NCBI GenBank assembly: GCA_017394515.1
Contig: JAFPXY010000014.1
Coordinates: 28,398-92,397, forward strand
From: Bacillota bacterium
GTDB taxonomy: Bacteria; Bacillota; Clostridia; Peptostreptococcales; Anaerovoracaceae
Reading direction: 5' to 3'
Length of the DNA: 64,000 bases
Shown here: positions 28,620 to 35,653 of the stretch, piece after piece
Position numbering within the stretch: the first letter of the stretch is position 1
Layout: each line of letters begins with the position of its first letter
Translations under genes and position numbers: made by a program
Notes under the pieces: model-generated
The model's input: only the letters and a program-made list of their open reading frames with translations
Databases searched by the model: none
What the model was told of the DNA's origin: nothing

Positions 28620-28634
28620 TCAGTTTTATGCGGT

Positions 28635-28723
28635 CGTATTTTTGCGCAAAAAATTGGCCCAAAAATACGCATGTTTTCGCGAATTGGACGTATTTTTGTA
28701 GGCTTTTTATCGTCAAAAATACG
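28635..28723. repeat. Inverted-decamer array C, first two pairs (CGTATTTTTG)
   Basis: Pairs at 28635/28660 and 28689/28714: CGTATTTTTG followed exactly 25 bases later by CAAAAATACG, with 15-base unrelated spacers. The gap between the pairs is 19 bases. The format matches arrays A, B and D, but the pitch is 25 instead of 26 and pair-to-pair distance is not fixed. Confidence 0.85.
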
Positions 28724-28760
28724 AAATGCCCTATTTCAGAGCGAAAAACCATGAAAAAAA

Positions 28761-28834
28761 CGTATTTTTGACTTGATTATATTGTCAAAAATACCACTTC
28801 GTATTTATAGCAAACTAATAACATCAAAAATACG
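28761..28834. repeat. Inverted-decamer array C, last two pairs
   Basis: Pairs at 28761/28786 (CGTATTTTTG, CAAAAATACC) and 28800/28825 (CGTATTTATA, CAAAAATACG). The offset inside each pair is again 25 bases. Only 4 bases separate the pairs. One left arm is degenerate at its inner end. Confidence 0.85.
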
Positions 28835-28880
28835 ACTATTGGCCATGCCCTCTCGGGTTCGATTCCCTCCCGTTGTTCAA

Positions 28881-28924
28881 AAACAATAACAGAGGTGTCC
28901 AAAAGGACACCTCTGTTATTGTTT
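28881..28924 (-). terminator. Original terminator of tRNA-Thr, displaced by integration
   Basis: Perfect 20-bp stem (AAACAATAACAGAGGTGTCC and its complement) with an AAAA loop. It touches the tRNA-Thr 3' fragment at 28924-28961, so before integration it would have followed the tRNA gene now at 38662-38736. Confidence 0.75.
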
Positions 28925-28961
28925 GGAGCTAGTGGTGGGAATCGAACCCACAACCTGCTCA
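28924..28961. repeat. Attachment site copy at the integrase end
   Basis: 38 bases identical to 38662-38699, the 3' end of tRNA-Thr with its CCA. It is followed by element DNA, so this half-tRNA is not a functional gene. Confidence 0.92.
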
Positions 28962-28983
28962 ATATTATCTACCATTTTATGAG

Positions 28984-29035
28984 AGCCCTTGATTTTCAAG
29001 GCTTCTGGCTCGAAAGCCCTTGATTTTCAAGGCTT
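28984..29035. repeat. Two direct copies of a palindromic 21-mer beside the attachment site
   Basis: The 21-mer begins AGCCCTTGA and ends TCAAGGCTT, at 28984-29004 and 29015-29035, start to start 31 bases. Each can form a hairpin and may end integrase transcription. A near match lies inside the replication gene at 32266-32289. Confidence 0.7.
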
Positions 29036-29115
29036 CCAGCATTCTCTTTGCTTGTTCAATCTTTGCGAATCTTTGCGAGCCTTTTTCAATCCATCTGTAA
29101 CTTTTGGGTTAAAAA

Positions 29116-29148
29116 ATGGTTAAATTATGGCTAAATTATGGCTAAATC
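29116..29148. repeat. Three 11-base arm-type repeats, left end
   Basis: ATGGTTAAATT, ATGGCTAAATT, ATGGCTAAATC in direct tandem, one helical turn apart, directly downstream of the integrase stop. Two related copies lie near the other end (38576-38597). They are likely integrase N-domain binding sites. Confidence 0.65.
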
Positions 29149-29150
29149 AT

Positions 29151-30326
29151 TCATACTATTTTAGCAAGCATCTCTATTGCGCTTCTCTTCTTATCATCAC
29201 TAGTGCTAATATAGTATATTTCTGTTACTGATGTATCTTTATGCCCCATAAGTTCTGCTGCTTCTATGATAGGCACTCCGAGCCTATGTAAATTGGTTCC
29301 AAAGGTATGACGATAGCAATGGAATGATTTATACTTTACTCCGATCCTCTCATAATATCTCTTACAGGCAGCATCACAATTATGCTGATCATATAAGTTT
29401 CCACTCTCTGTGGTAAATATAAAGTCTAGCTCATATTGTTTTCTAAAGGCCTCCTCTCGATGCCATGCACGATGGATTCTAAGCTCATCCATTACTATGT
29501 CATTAAGAGGAATAGTCCTATAGGATCTCCTGGATTTTAATGATTTAAGGCCAAGGCGAGTTGACTTAGATCCATCACTATTATAAGTGGTAATATTGGA
29601 TACCTGCTGCCTTACTTTAAGGACATACCCTTTATCTGTTTTTACAATATTCTCATATCTTACTCCTAAGAGCTCTGAGATGCGCAGGCCTGTATATGTT
29701 GCTAAAACAACCAGGAAACGCAGCCTAAAGCCCTTCTGAGCCTTCTCAAAGCTATGTAGTATAGTGTAGAGCTCATCATCTGTCCAGGTGATAACATGGC
29801 GCTCCTCTTCTACCTTAAGCTTAGGCACTTTTAAAGTGCTGGTGAAATCTGCCGGAGCTAATCTTTGATGCACTAGGTGCTTATAAAATCTGCTCATAAC
29901 TTTGTTTATAGTGTGCAGTGCAGAATTTGGGCAGCCTGTCTTGCTTAGTTTATTGTAAAGTCTTTGGATCGTACCTGCTGAGATCTCCTCCAAAGGTAAG
30001 TGGTATATTTCCGAGGGCTTTATGTATTTATTCCAAGTTGATATATACAACCTTATAGTGTTGTTGCTGATGCTCTCATCATTAGCAAGGAAATCATACA
30101 GCCAGTGATCTGCAAGGATACCAAAAAACTGCTTGGAGTTATCAATGTTCATTGCCTTATTATTCATAAACTCAGCAAACTTCTGCTCTGCCTCTCGCTT
30201 GTTCTTTCCATAAAAGGTCTTTACTATAGGGATCTCTTTTCCAGCATCGTTCAGCTTCCTGCCTACTGTTTTCCTTATCCTGTAGTATTCTACTCCATTT
30301 ATTGTTACATTGGTCTTGTTTGCCAT
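29151..30326 (-). CDS. int: Tyrosine recombinase integrase of the satellite
   Basis: Site-specific recombinase, 391 residues. An N-terminal arm-binding region and a SAM-like core-binding region come first (about 60-160), then the catalytic domain. The catalytic residues are Arg215 (TGLRISELLG), His336 and Arg339 (HCYRHTFG), His362 (MGHKDTS) and Tyr371/372 (EIYYIS). It lies at the left border, reading towards the attachment site, as in most tRNA-integrating elements. All catalytic residues are present, so it should be active. Confidence 0.96.
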   Translation of the reverse strand: MANKTNVTINGVEYYRIRKTVGRKLNDAGKEIPIVKTFYGKNKREAEQKFAEFMNNKAMNIDNSKQFFGILADHWLYDFLANDESISNNTIRLYISTWNKYIKPSEIYHLPLEEISAGTIQRLYNKLSKTGCPNSALHTINKVMSRFYKHLVHQRLAPADFTSTLKVPKLKVEEERHVITWTDDELYTILHSFEKAQKGFRLRFLVVLATYTGLRISELLGVRYENIVKTDKGYVLKVRQQVSNITTYNSDGSKSTRLGLKSLKSRRSYRTIPLNDIVMDELRIHRAWHREEAFRKQYELDFIFTTESGNLYDQHNCDAACKRYYERIGVKYKSFHCYRHTFGTNLHRLGVPIIEAAELMGHKDTSVTEIYYISTSDDKKRSAIEMLAKIV

Positions 30327-30355
30327 CTCTTTTTCCTCCTATATGATTCCATCAA

Positions 30356-30733
30356 CTATTTGCTCTTACTAGTGATCATCTCTGGCGCATTTCTTAGCTT
30401 GTAGTAGTCTATACATGCCAGAGAATCCAGGCGAACCTTTTTCAATCTGCTCTCGCAGTATCCCCATTTTTTCCTCCCATCGTCTGGTGGAATAAAGCTA
30501 GGGCATTGATCGCAGTAGTGGTGCTCTCCCTCGATCATTACCAGGGCATCCTCTATGGATTCCGGGATAGTGCGCTCGATCTTGTAAAAGATATATGCAG
30601 TAAAGCTCCTTACAGGATCTAGCCGGATCTCTGGATCTACTAGATTTCTTAGTGCCTCGTTCATTCTAAGCTCAAAAATTGCTGCATTGGTTTCCGAGAT
30701 GCAATACATCTGGGTTTGGTTTTCTCCTCTCAT
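30356..30733 (-). CDS. Small cysteine-containing protein of the satellite, function unknown
   Basis: 125 residues, start preceded by AAGGAGC. A CDQC...C pattern (YCDQCPSFIPPDD, then GYCESR) suggests one metal site. It lies between repressor and integrase, a place where elements often carry recombination or immunity helpers. I do not recognise a family. Confidence 0.6.
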   Translation of the reverse strand: MRGENQTQMYCISETNAAIFELRMNEALRNLVDPEIRLDPVRSFTAYIFYKIERTIPESIEDALVMIEGEHHYCDQCPSFIPPDDGRKKWGYCESRLKKVRLDSLACIDYYKLRNAPEMITSKSK

Positions 30734-30830
30734 TTTTGCTCCTTCCTTATATTGATTCCCGGAGCAGTTTCATGTATAATATTAATGTTCTGCTCCTTTT
30801 CCTCGTATTAGGGTAGAATTGTGTTTTTCA

Positions 30831-30866
30831 AGAGTCACAGTCTTTTAGCCGGGGCTGTGGCTCTCT
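30831..30866. promoter_or_regulatory. Stem-loop between repressor and the 125-residue gene
   Basis: AGAGTCACAG and CTGTGGCTCT arms (one mismatch) around a 14-base loop, with a T-run on the plus side only. It lies just after the repressor stop on the minus strand and may mark its end. Confidence 0.5.
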
Positions 30867-30873
30867 TTTTGTT

Positions 30874-31350
30874 TCAATCTACATTATCATTATCTGCAGT
30901 GATCTTTTGTTCACTCCTTATAAACTCATTTACAATACCTACAATACGCAGCACTAGCCTTGATATCTGATAAGGTGTATATTTGCTAGGATCGCCGCCT
31001 TGCATATCTATTAGAGTGAAGATTGAATCTTGAATAGGATGTTTTCCAGCCCATTCTTTGAATTTTTCAATCTTCAAATAAAATAAATATGTAGGGATTT
31101 CTTCACCTTGTTTATAATCGACTTTTCCAGATAAGAAATCCGGCGATACATTAAGATATTGCCCTATTGACTCCAGATAATCAGCTTTTATCTTTCCTTC
31201 TCGCAATACCCTACGGAAAGATGTCACATCAGAATATCCCAGATATTCTGAGATACTCGTAAAATTATACCTTTCACCACTCTCTGATTGTGCTTCTCTT
31301 ACTTTACAGGCAAGAGCAAGGCGATCTCTTATAATTGTTTCTGTTTTCAT
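30874..31350 (-). CDS. HTH repressor of the satellite
   Basis: 158 residues from ATG 31350 (GGAAGGAG upstream). The first 80 residues form an XRE-like helix-turn-helix (FTSISEYLGYSDVTSFRRVLREGKIKADYLESIGQYLNVSPDFLSG). The rest is a small helical domain, perhaps for oligomerisation or sensing. It diverges from the excisionase-like gene, the classic lysogeny switch position. There is no visible protease/LexA-type self-cleavage domain. Control of induction may therefore use an anti-repressor, as in satellites. Confidence 0.8.
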   Translation of the reverse strand: MKTETIIRDRLALACKVREAQSESGERYNFTSISEYLGYSDVTSFRRVLREGKIKADYLESIGQYLNVSPDFLSGKVDYKQGEEIPTYLFYLKIEKFKEWAGKHPIQDSIFTLIDMQGGDPSKYTPYQISRLVLRIVGIVNEFIRSEQKITADNDNVD

Positions 31351-31368
31351 TTCATCTCCTTCCCTTTT

Positions 31369-31378
31369 GATAGGACAT
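31369..31378. promoter_or_regulatory. Half-operator GATAGGACAT
   Basis: The same decamer as one arm of the palindrome at 31437-31457, located in the repressor leader about 20 bases before its start. Confidence 0.5.
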
Positions 31379-31436
31379 TTTTTATTTTTGTATGTCACTT
31401 CCCAGCCTTGATTGAATGTAGTAAAATCATTTTAGC

Positions 31437-31457
31437 GATAGGACATAATGTCCTATC
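31437..31457. promoter_or_regulatory. Perfect 21-base palindrome, likely repressor operator
   Basis: GATAGGACAT-A-ATGTCCTATC in the divergent region between repressor and excisionase-like genes. Arms are 10 bases around one base. Confidence 0.75.
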
Positions 31458-31533
31458 CAAGATAAATGTACCACATTATAAGTAATTGGTCAATACTTTA
31501 AATCGTAATAAATGATTGAAAGGAGTATTTTTG

Positions 31534-31734
31534 ATGGAAGCTAAGCAAGTTAGAACCATAAATGGTGCTTACCAGGAAATCATCTCAGCTGATCCATGTA
31601 CTGCTATATCCAAAAATGCAATTCGCCAGGCTGTTATAAATGGAAACATTCCTAGCAGGCAAGCAGGCAGAACATATCTTATTACTGTAGAGGATGTATA
31701 TAAGTACTTCACAGGCGATACAAAAGAGGAGTGA
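31534..31734 (+). CDS. Excisionase-like small DNA-binding protein
   Basis: 66 residues from ATG 31534 (GAAAGGAG upstream). The pattern fits the MerR/excisionase winged helix used by Xis: KNAIRQAVINGNIPSRQAGRTYLITVEDVYKYF. Expected to direct the integrase towards excision and perhaps to affect early transcription. First rightward gene after the switch region. Confidence 0.7.
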   Translation: MEAKQVRTINGAYQEIISADPCTAISKNAIRQAVINGNIPSRQAGRTYLITVEDVYKYFTGDTKEE

Positions 31735-31739
31735 TGATC

Positions 31740-31967
31740 ATGCCTAAGATGCTTAAACTTAGAGAGTTATCGGAGGAAACAGGTATCAGTTATTATGGCC
31801 TCCGTAAACTCTGCTTAGAGGGCGCTCTTGCCCATGTAAGGATTGCAGGAACCTACTACACAACAGAAGAATGGTTTGAGAAATATCTCAACCAGCAAGG
31901 AGCTCATTATAATGGAAACAGGCTGGATCAAACTGTACAGAGAGATCAAACACTCTCCGGTCTTTAA
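31740..31967 (+). CDS. Second MerR/Xis-type small HTH protein
   Basis: 75 residues starting at ATG 31740, with GAGGAG 8 bases before. The sequence LRELSEETGISYYGLRKLCLEGALAHVRIAGTYYTTEEWFEKYL is a winged-helix DNA-binding module like excisionases and phage AlpA-type regulators. It overlaps the replication gene by 56 bases in another frame. Having two such proteins in tandem suggests that one is Xis and the other a regulator. Confidence 0.7.
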   Translation: MPKMLKLRELSEETGISYYGLRKLCLEGALAHVRIAGTYYTTEEWFEKYLNQQGAHYNGNRLDQTVQRDQTLSGL

Positions 31968-32598
31968 AAATCCATATATCTATAAGGTATGGAGTTGGTG
32001 CTTATTCTCAGCATCTTCAAAGCCATATGATACAGTTGTAGGATCTCAAGCCATCCATTTAGAGCCAGGACAGTTTGTTTTTGGATTACTAAAGGCAGCA
32101 GATGAGCTGGATATACCTAAGAGCTCGCTGCATAGATATCTAAAGAAGTTGGAAGATTGGGAGTGCATCTCCATTAAGCCAACCAACAAGTACTCAATTA
32201 TTACCATAATCAATTGGAAGCGCTATCAAGGAAATGGTAAAAAAGTGGGAAACAAAAAAACTCCTAAAGCCCTTGATATACAAGGCTTTCAAGATGTCGA
32301 TGCTCCTACTGTGGGAAGCAAATGGGAAGCAAATGGGAACAAACAAGAATATAAAGAAGTATGTATAAGGAAGCGCTGTGGAGAGTTTGGAAATGTACTG
32401 CTATCGGATGAGGAGCAGAGCAAACTCAAAGCAAGGTTTCCGGATGATTATGAGGATCGCATTGAGAGGCTCTCAGCCTACATAGAATCATCTGGCAAGA
32501 GATACAAGAGCCACTATGCCACTATCCTCTCCTGGGCTAGGAGAGAAGCTCAGACTAAGCAGGAGAATTTAAAGGGAGTTGAAAAGATTGATTGGTAA
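31912..32598 (+). CDS. Replication initiator-like protein of the satellite
   Basis: 228 residues from ATG 31912 (AAGGAG 8 bases upstream). The N-terminus (WIKLYREIKHSPVFKNPYIYKVWSWCLFSAS) and the winged-helix segment (LDIPKSSLHRYLKKLEDWECISI) are typical of phage replication proteins of the DnaD/Rep-like group. The C-terminus is basic. The gene itself contains four iteron-like repeats (32246-32344), so the origin probably lies inside it. It is followed by a DnaB-like helicase. Confidence 0.75.
   Translation: METGWIKLYREIKHSPVFKNPYIYKVWSWCLFSASSKPYDTVVGSQAIHLEPGQFVFGLLKAADELDIPKSSLHRYLKKLEDWECISIKPTNKYSIITIINWKRYQGNGKKVGNKKTPKALDIQGFQDVDAPTVGSKWEANGNKQEYKEVCIRKRCGEFGNVLLSDEEQSKLKARFPDDYEDRIERLSAYIESSGKRYKSHYATILSWARREAQTKQENLKGVEKIDW
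32246..32344 (+). repeat. Iteron-like repeats inside the replication gene, candidate origin
   Basis: TGGGAAACAAA (32246), TGGGAAGCAAA (32312), TGGGAAGCAAA (32323), TGGGAACAAAC (32334). The last three are in tandem at 11 bases. Between the first and the second lies an inverted repeat, AAAGCCcTTG / CAAGGCTTT (32266-32289). Confidence 0.55.
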
Positions 32599-32788
32599 AA
32601 CATACAGAATCAGCGACAACAACAGGCAGAGGCCTATAGTAGCAATGATCCAGCAGATGCTAGCAACAAATGAGCGCCAGGATGTTACTGCCTGCCTCAG
32701 AATGGCTTTAAAAGATGCAGAAGCCATGAGGCTGCAATCTGCAGTGGATCTGCTTGGAAAGGCAGAAGGAATGGTGTGCAATGAATAG
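32579..32788 (+). CDS. Small helical protein between Rep and helicase
   Basis: Up to 69 residues from a TTG codon; AAAGGGAG lies just upstream, so TTG 32588 is an alternative start. It overlaps both neighbours. The sequence (QQMLATNERQDVTACLRMALKDAEAMRLQSAVDLLGKAEGM) is helical. It could be a helicase loader or adaptor by position only. No family is recognised. Confidence 0.5.
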   Translation: MKRLIGKTYRISDNNRQRPIVAMIQQMLATNERQDVTACLRMALKDAEAMRLQSAVDLLGKAEGMVCNE

Positions 32789-34043
32789 CAATTATGAAGA
32801 GGAAACCATACTGCTCGGATCATGGCTCTCCGGAGAGAATCTGGGCGATATCTGCAAGCTAGATCCTGCTATGTTTCATCACAGTAATATTGTAAGGATG
32901 CTCATGCAAGGCCAGGATGTGTTCCAGATCTCACACAATACCGGGATAAAAATTGCTGAGCTGTGGAACATGGCAGCACAGTACTCCCCTGCTTTATATC
33001 AGCTCACACTTATAAGATGGCTCGATAAGATGCTAGAGGCTGAACTTAAAAGTCTAGATATATACCAGGCAGGCAGCATGGACAAGCTAAAGGAAATTAT
33101 AGCCAGCAGAGATCTCGCTGTTAACCAGGTAGAAGCTGACCAGGACATAACAGCAAAGTATATGCAGGAGCTGAGTGAGAGAGCCAAGGCTGATCGAGTG
33201 CTGTGGTCTAAACTTCCTACTCTTAACAGGTTAACCTATGGGATCAAGCGCAAGACATTAACCACGATTGCTGCCCGGCCTTCTGAAGGTAAATCTGCAT
33301 TTGGTTTGCAGGCTGTGCTGGGTATAGCTGAGGCTGGGAAAAAGGTGCTTTACTTCCCTCTTGAAATGTCGAACAGTGAAACCATCGACAGAATACTAGC
33401 TCACAAGAGAATTGCTGCACTGAATGAAACTGCGCTGGGCAAGGTTCCTGGTAAGAAGATGAATGATGCAGCTGACTATCTGCGCAATCTAGAGAAGAGC
33501 GACAAGCTCAAATTTTATGAGGGCGCTGGAGATATCGAGAGCATAGAGGAAGCAATAAACAGAGAGCAACCATTTGCTGTTGCAATAGATCAGCTCTCTC
33601 TTATGAGATCATCAACAGAAAAGTTTGGAAGTATTAGAGAGCGCTTCTCTTATATGACAGTACACTTGAAGCGCATAGCAATGCAGTACAATGTCGCAGT
33701 TATACTTCTGTGCCAGCTTAGAAGAGATGCCCAGGAGAGAAGGCCTACTCTGGCAGATTTGAAAGAATCCGGCAGCATCGAGGAAGATAGCGACAATGTA
33801 ATTATGCTTTATCGAGTAAACAAGGATTACATTAGCAATCCAGAAAAAATAGATTGGGAAAATACTCGCCCGGTAATAATCATTGTAGCAAAACAGCGAG
33901 GCGGCATTGATGGCGAGTTTAAAGCGATGTTTAAGCCTGCAGAGATGCTGTTCTATGAGGAGGCTCTACCTTACTCACAGGATCACTCTGCAGAGCATAA
34001 TTCATATCAATTATCTTTTAACAGCTCTACCCTATCGGCCTAA
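32781..34043 (+). CDS. DnaB-type replicative helicase of the satellite
   Basis: 420 residues from ATG 32781, overlapping the small gene by 8 bases. An N-terminal DnaB-like helical domain is followed by the RecA-like hexameric helicase core. The Walker A motif is RPSEGKSAFG, Walker B is FAVAIDQLSLM, and later come LLCQLRRDAQERRPTLADLKESGSIEEDSDNVIML (H3/H4 region) and the KQRGG arginine finger. It should unwind DNA at the element origin, giving replication independent of the host or helper helicase. Confidence 0.88.
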   Translation: MNSNYEEETILLGSWLSGENLGDICKLDPAMFHHSNIVRMLMQGQDVFQISHNTGIKIAELWNMAAQYSPALYQLTLIRWLDKMLEAELKSLDIYQAGSMDKLKEIIASRDLAVNQVEADQDITAKYMQELSERAKADRVLWSKLPTLNRLTYGIKRKTLTTIAARPSEGKSAFGLQAVLGIAEAGKKVLYFPLEMSNSETIDRILAHKRIAALNETALGKVPGKKMNDAADYLRNLEKSDKLKFYEGAGDIESIEEAINREQPFAVAIDQLSLMRSSTEKFGSIRERFSYMTVHLKRIAMQYNVAVILLCQLRRDAQERRPTLADLKESGSIEEDSDNVIMLYRVNKDYISNPEKIDWENTRPVIIIVAKQRGGIDGEFKAMFKPAEMLFYEEALPYSQDHSAEHNSYQLSFNSSTLSA

Positions 34044-34073
34044 GGGAGAGCCCATCATCAAGGGAGGATTAAA

Positions 34074-34694
34074 ATGGCAAAAGTAAAAATAAATGTTGCT
34101 AAAGATGTAAAAGAAAAGATGCATCAGATCAAGGATGCAAAAGCAGCTCAGCTTAACGAGATCCAGGAAAAAAAGGCAGCAGCAATGGCTGAGCTTGAAA
34201 AGGCCTGGGAAGATATCAAAAGTGCTGTTGCTAGTTTAGACAGCAAAGCTTATGGGAAAGCTAAGCAGCACAAGGCTGATGCTGAAAATGCTATAGAGAT
34301 GTTTGATGAGAGATACAAGCAGCTCAAGGAGCAGGCCTTAATTGAAGAGGCTGAGAGTGATAAGATCATCGACAGCCTGCTGCAGTATGAAGAGGATCTG
34401 TCTTATGATTTTATAGCAGAGATCACTCCCCTTGTAAAGCAGCTCGCAAAGCTTCACAGGGACTATGTAAAAGCAGTTGCTGAAGCTGAGGGCACTATAT
34501 CTTCCTGGGAAAGATCTATCTGTGCGAACCATCGTACCTGGGGAAGATCTCTTAGGCACGATTCAGAAACCGGAAAGCTTACAGATCGCAGCGAAAAAGC
34601 TGTGCCTGTTCATATCCTGCCTTATGAAGGATGCCAGGAGGCTGCTCAGCTTGCATCATATTTGAAGAGATCTGAGGCGATCTATAAGGATTAA
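34074..34694 (+). CDS. Coiled-coil protein of the satellite, function unknown
   Basis: 206 residues, RBS AAGGGAGG. Strongly helical and charged, Ala/Glu/Lys-rich over the first 150 residues (KAAAMAELEKAWEDIK and similar), then a basic C-terminus. No family is recognised. It lies between helicase and HNH, a place used for packaging or replication accessories. Confidence 0.6.
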   Translation: MAKVKINVAKDVKEKMHQIKDAKAAQLNEIQEKKAAAMAELEKAWEDIKSAVASLDSKAYGKAKQHKADAENAIEMFDERYKQLKEQALIEEAESDKIIDSLLQYEEDLSYDFIAEITPLVKQLAKLHRDYVKAVAEAEGTISSWERSICANHRTWGRSLRHDSETGKLTDRSEKAVPVHILPYEGCQEAAQLASYLKRSEAIYKD

Positions 34695-34702
34695 GCTGAA
34701 GC

Positions 34703-35059
34703 ATGGCAACAAATCCAAGATATAAAAATGGGCATATGCGCAGGAAGTACCGGGAGCGGTTCAAGGCGATGGATGCTCCATGTGAGATCTGTGGTGGGCG
34801 CCTGGGCAGGATTCATTATGAGGAGCCTAGTGATTCCAGCCATCCTCTGAGCTTTGTTATCGATGAGATAATACCTGTAAGCAAATGGAAGCTCGGAGGC
34901 TATGGAAGCCCGGAACAAGCAGCGCAGGATTGGAACAATCTAGCTCCAGCTCATTATATCTGCAATCAGCTTAAGAGCGACAAGATCGGCTATAAGATTC
35001 AAGAGCGCAAAACCAAAACACAAAAAGAAAAAATAATTTTTCTTGATGGTAAGTGGTAA
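34703..35059 (+). CDS. HNH endonuclease adjoining the terminase genes
   Basis: 118 residues. The zinc cysteines CEICGG, the catalytic region FVIDEIIPVSKW and the NLAPAHYICNQLKSDKIG end make a complete HNH fold. In many cos-type phages an HNH protein next to terminase is needed for DNA cutting at cos. The 198 bases after it are GC-rich and may be the cos region. Confidence 0.88.
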   Translation: MATNPRYKNGHMRRKYRERFKAMDAPCEICGGRLGRIHYEEPSDSSHPLSFVIDEIIPVSKWKLGGYGSPEQAAQDWNNLAPAHYICNQLKSDKIGYKIQERKTKTQKEKIIFLDGKW

Positions 35060-35257
35060 TACCCTGGGGAGGGAACCCTCCCTCCCCTACAGCGCCCCCT
35101 GCCGTCTGCCCAGCGTTTTTTTAGCTGAAAGCCTTTCTGGCATGGGGTAGGCAAACCCTGTGCTGACAATGCCCTGTATAAGGCGCTGAGAGCCCTTTTC
35201 AGCGAGTTTTATATGATTGTTGATACTAACCTAATAGCATATTTGAGGAGTGTATAA
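35060..35257 (+). promoter_or_regulatory. HNH-TerS intergenic region, candidate cos/packaging site
   Basis: A gene-free stretch in the otherwise packed element. It starts with a GC hairpin, GGGGAGGG-AACCCT-CCCTCCCC (35066-35087), followed by a C-rich run up to about 35110 and then AT-rich sequence before the TerS start. Its position between HNH and TerS is that of cos in HNH phages. Confidence 0.5.
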
Positions 35258-35653
35258 GTGGATAGAGATAAAAGAAACCGGAAACTGAAAAACGAACATA
35301 AAAGGCTCATTGCCCTTCTGGATAAAGCCAAAGTGCCTCAACAGCAGAGATCCCTCCTCCAGGCTGTAGTTGACAATATGGCATGGCAGAGAATCAAGCT
35401 GGATGAGGCCAGAGAAGAGATGGAAGATGCCAGCATAGTAATCCCATATGATAACGGAGGAGGACAAACAGGCATACGAGAAAACCCTATTTTTAAGGCC
35501 TATATTAACCTGTGGAGGGCTTATGTGCTCGGATTAGAGAAATTGTCAGCTTACCTGCCAAAGGAAGCTATAGAGGAAATCTCAGCCGATGGCCTAAGCA
35601 TCCTGGAACAGGTTAAGCTCATGCAAAAAGAATCTAAAGGAGAAAGATCATGA
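35258..35653 (+). CDS. terS: Terminase small subunit, P27 family
   Basis: 131 residues. The start has GAGGAG upstream. It recognises the packaging site and recruits the large terminase. The P27 signature is the C-terminal pattern NPIFKAYINLWRAYVLGLEKLSAYLPKEA. Its stop overlaps the TerL start by 4 bases. Confidence 0.85.
   Translation: MDRDKRNRKLKNEHKRLIALLDKAKVPQQQRSLLQAVVDNMAWQRIKLDEAREEMEDASIVIPYDNGGGQTGIRENPIFKAYINLWRAYVLGLEKLSAYLPKEAIEEISADGLSILEQVKLMQKESKGERS

Larger units (their letters stand above)
28620..29150. other. Gene-free stretch: decamer array C, tRNA-Thr terminator, left attachment site
   Basis: From left to right it holds array C (28635-28834), a T-arm-like word at 28855-28867, a 20-bp perfect terminator hairpin (28881-28924), the 38-base copy of the tRNA-Thr 3' end (28924-28961), a duplicated palindromic 21-mer (28984 and 29015) and three 11-base arm-type repeats ending at the integrase stop. 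No coding frame is supported. Confidence 0.85.

Noticed and set aside
28924..28961. Second functional tRNA-Thr
   Set aside because: Only the 3' half is present; the sequence beyond the anticodon stem is element DNA without a tRNA 5' half.
28777..28962. Minus-strand 61-residue frame over array C
   Set aside because: It covers repeats, the terminator hairpin and the attachment site; no RBS and no protein-like pattern.
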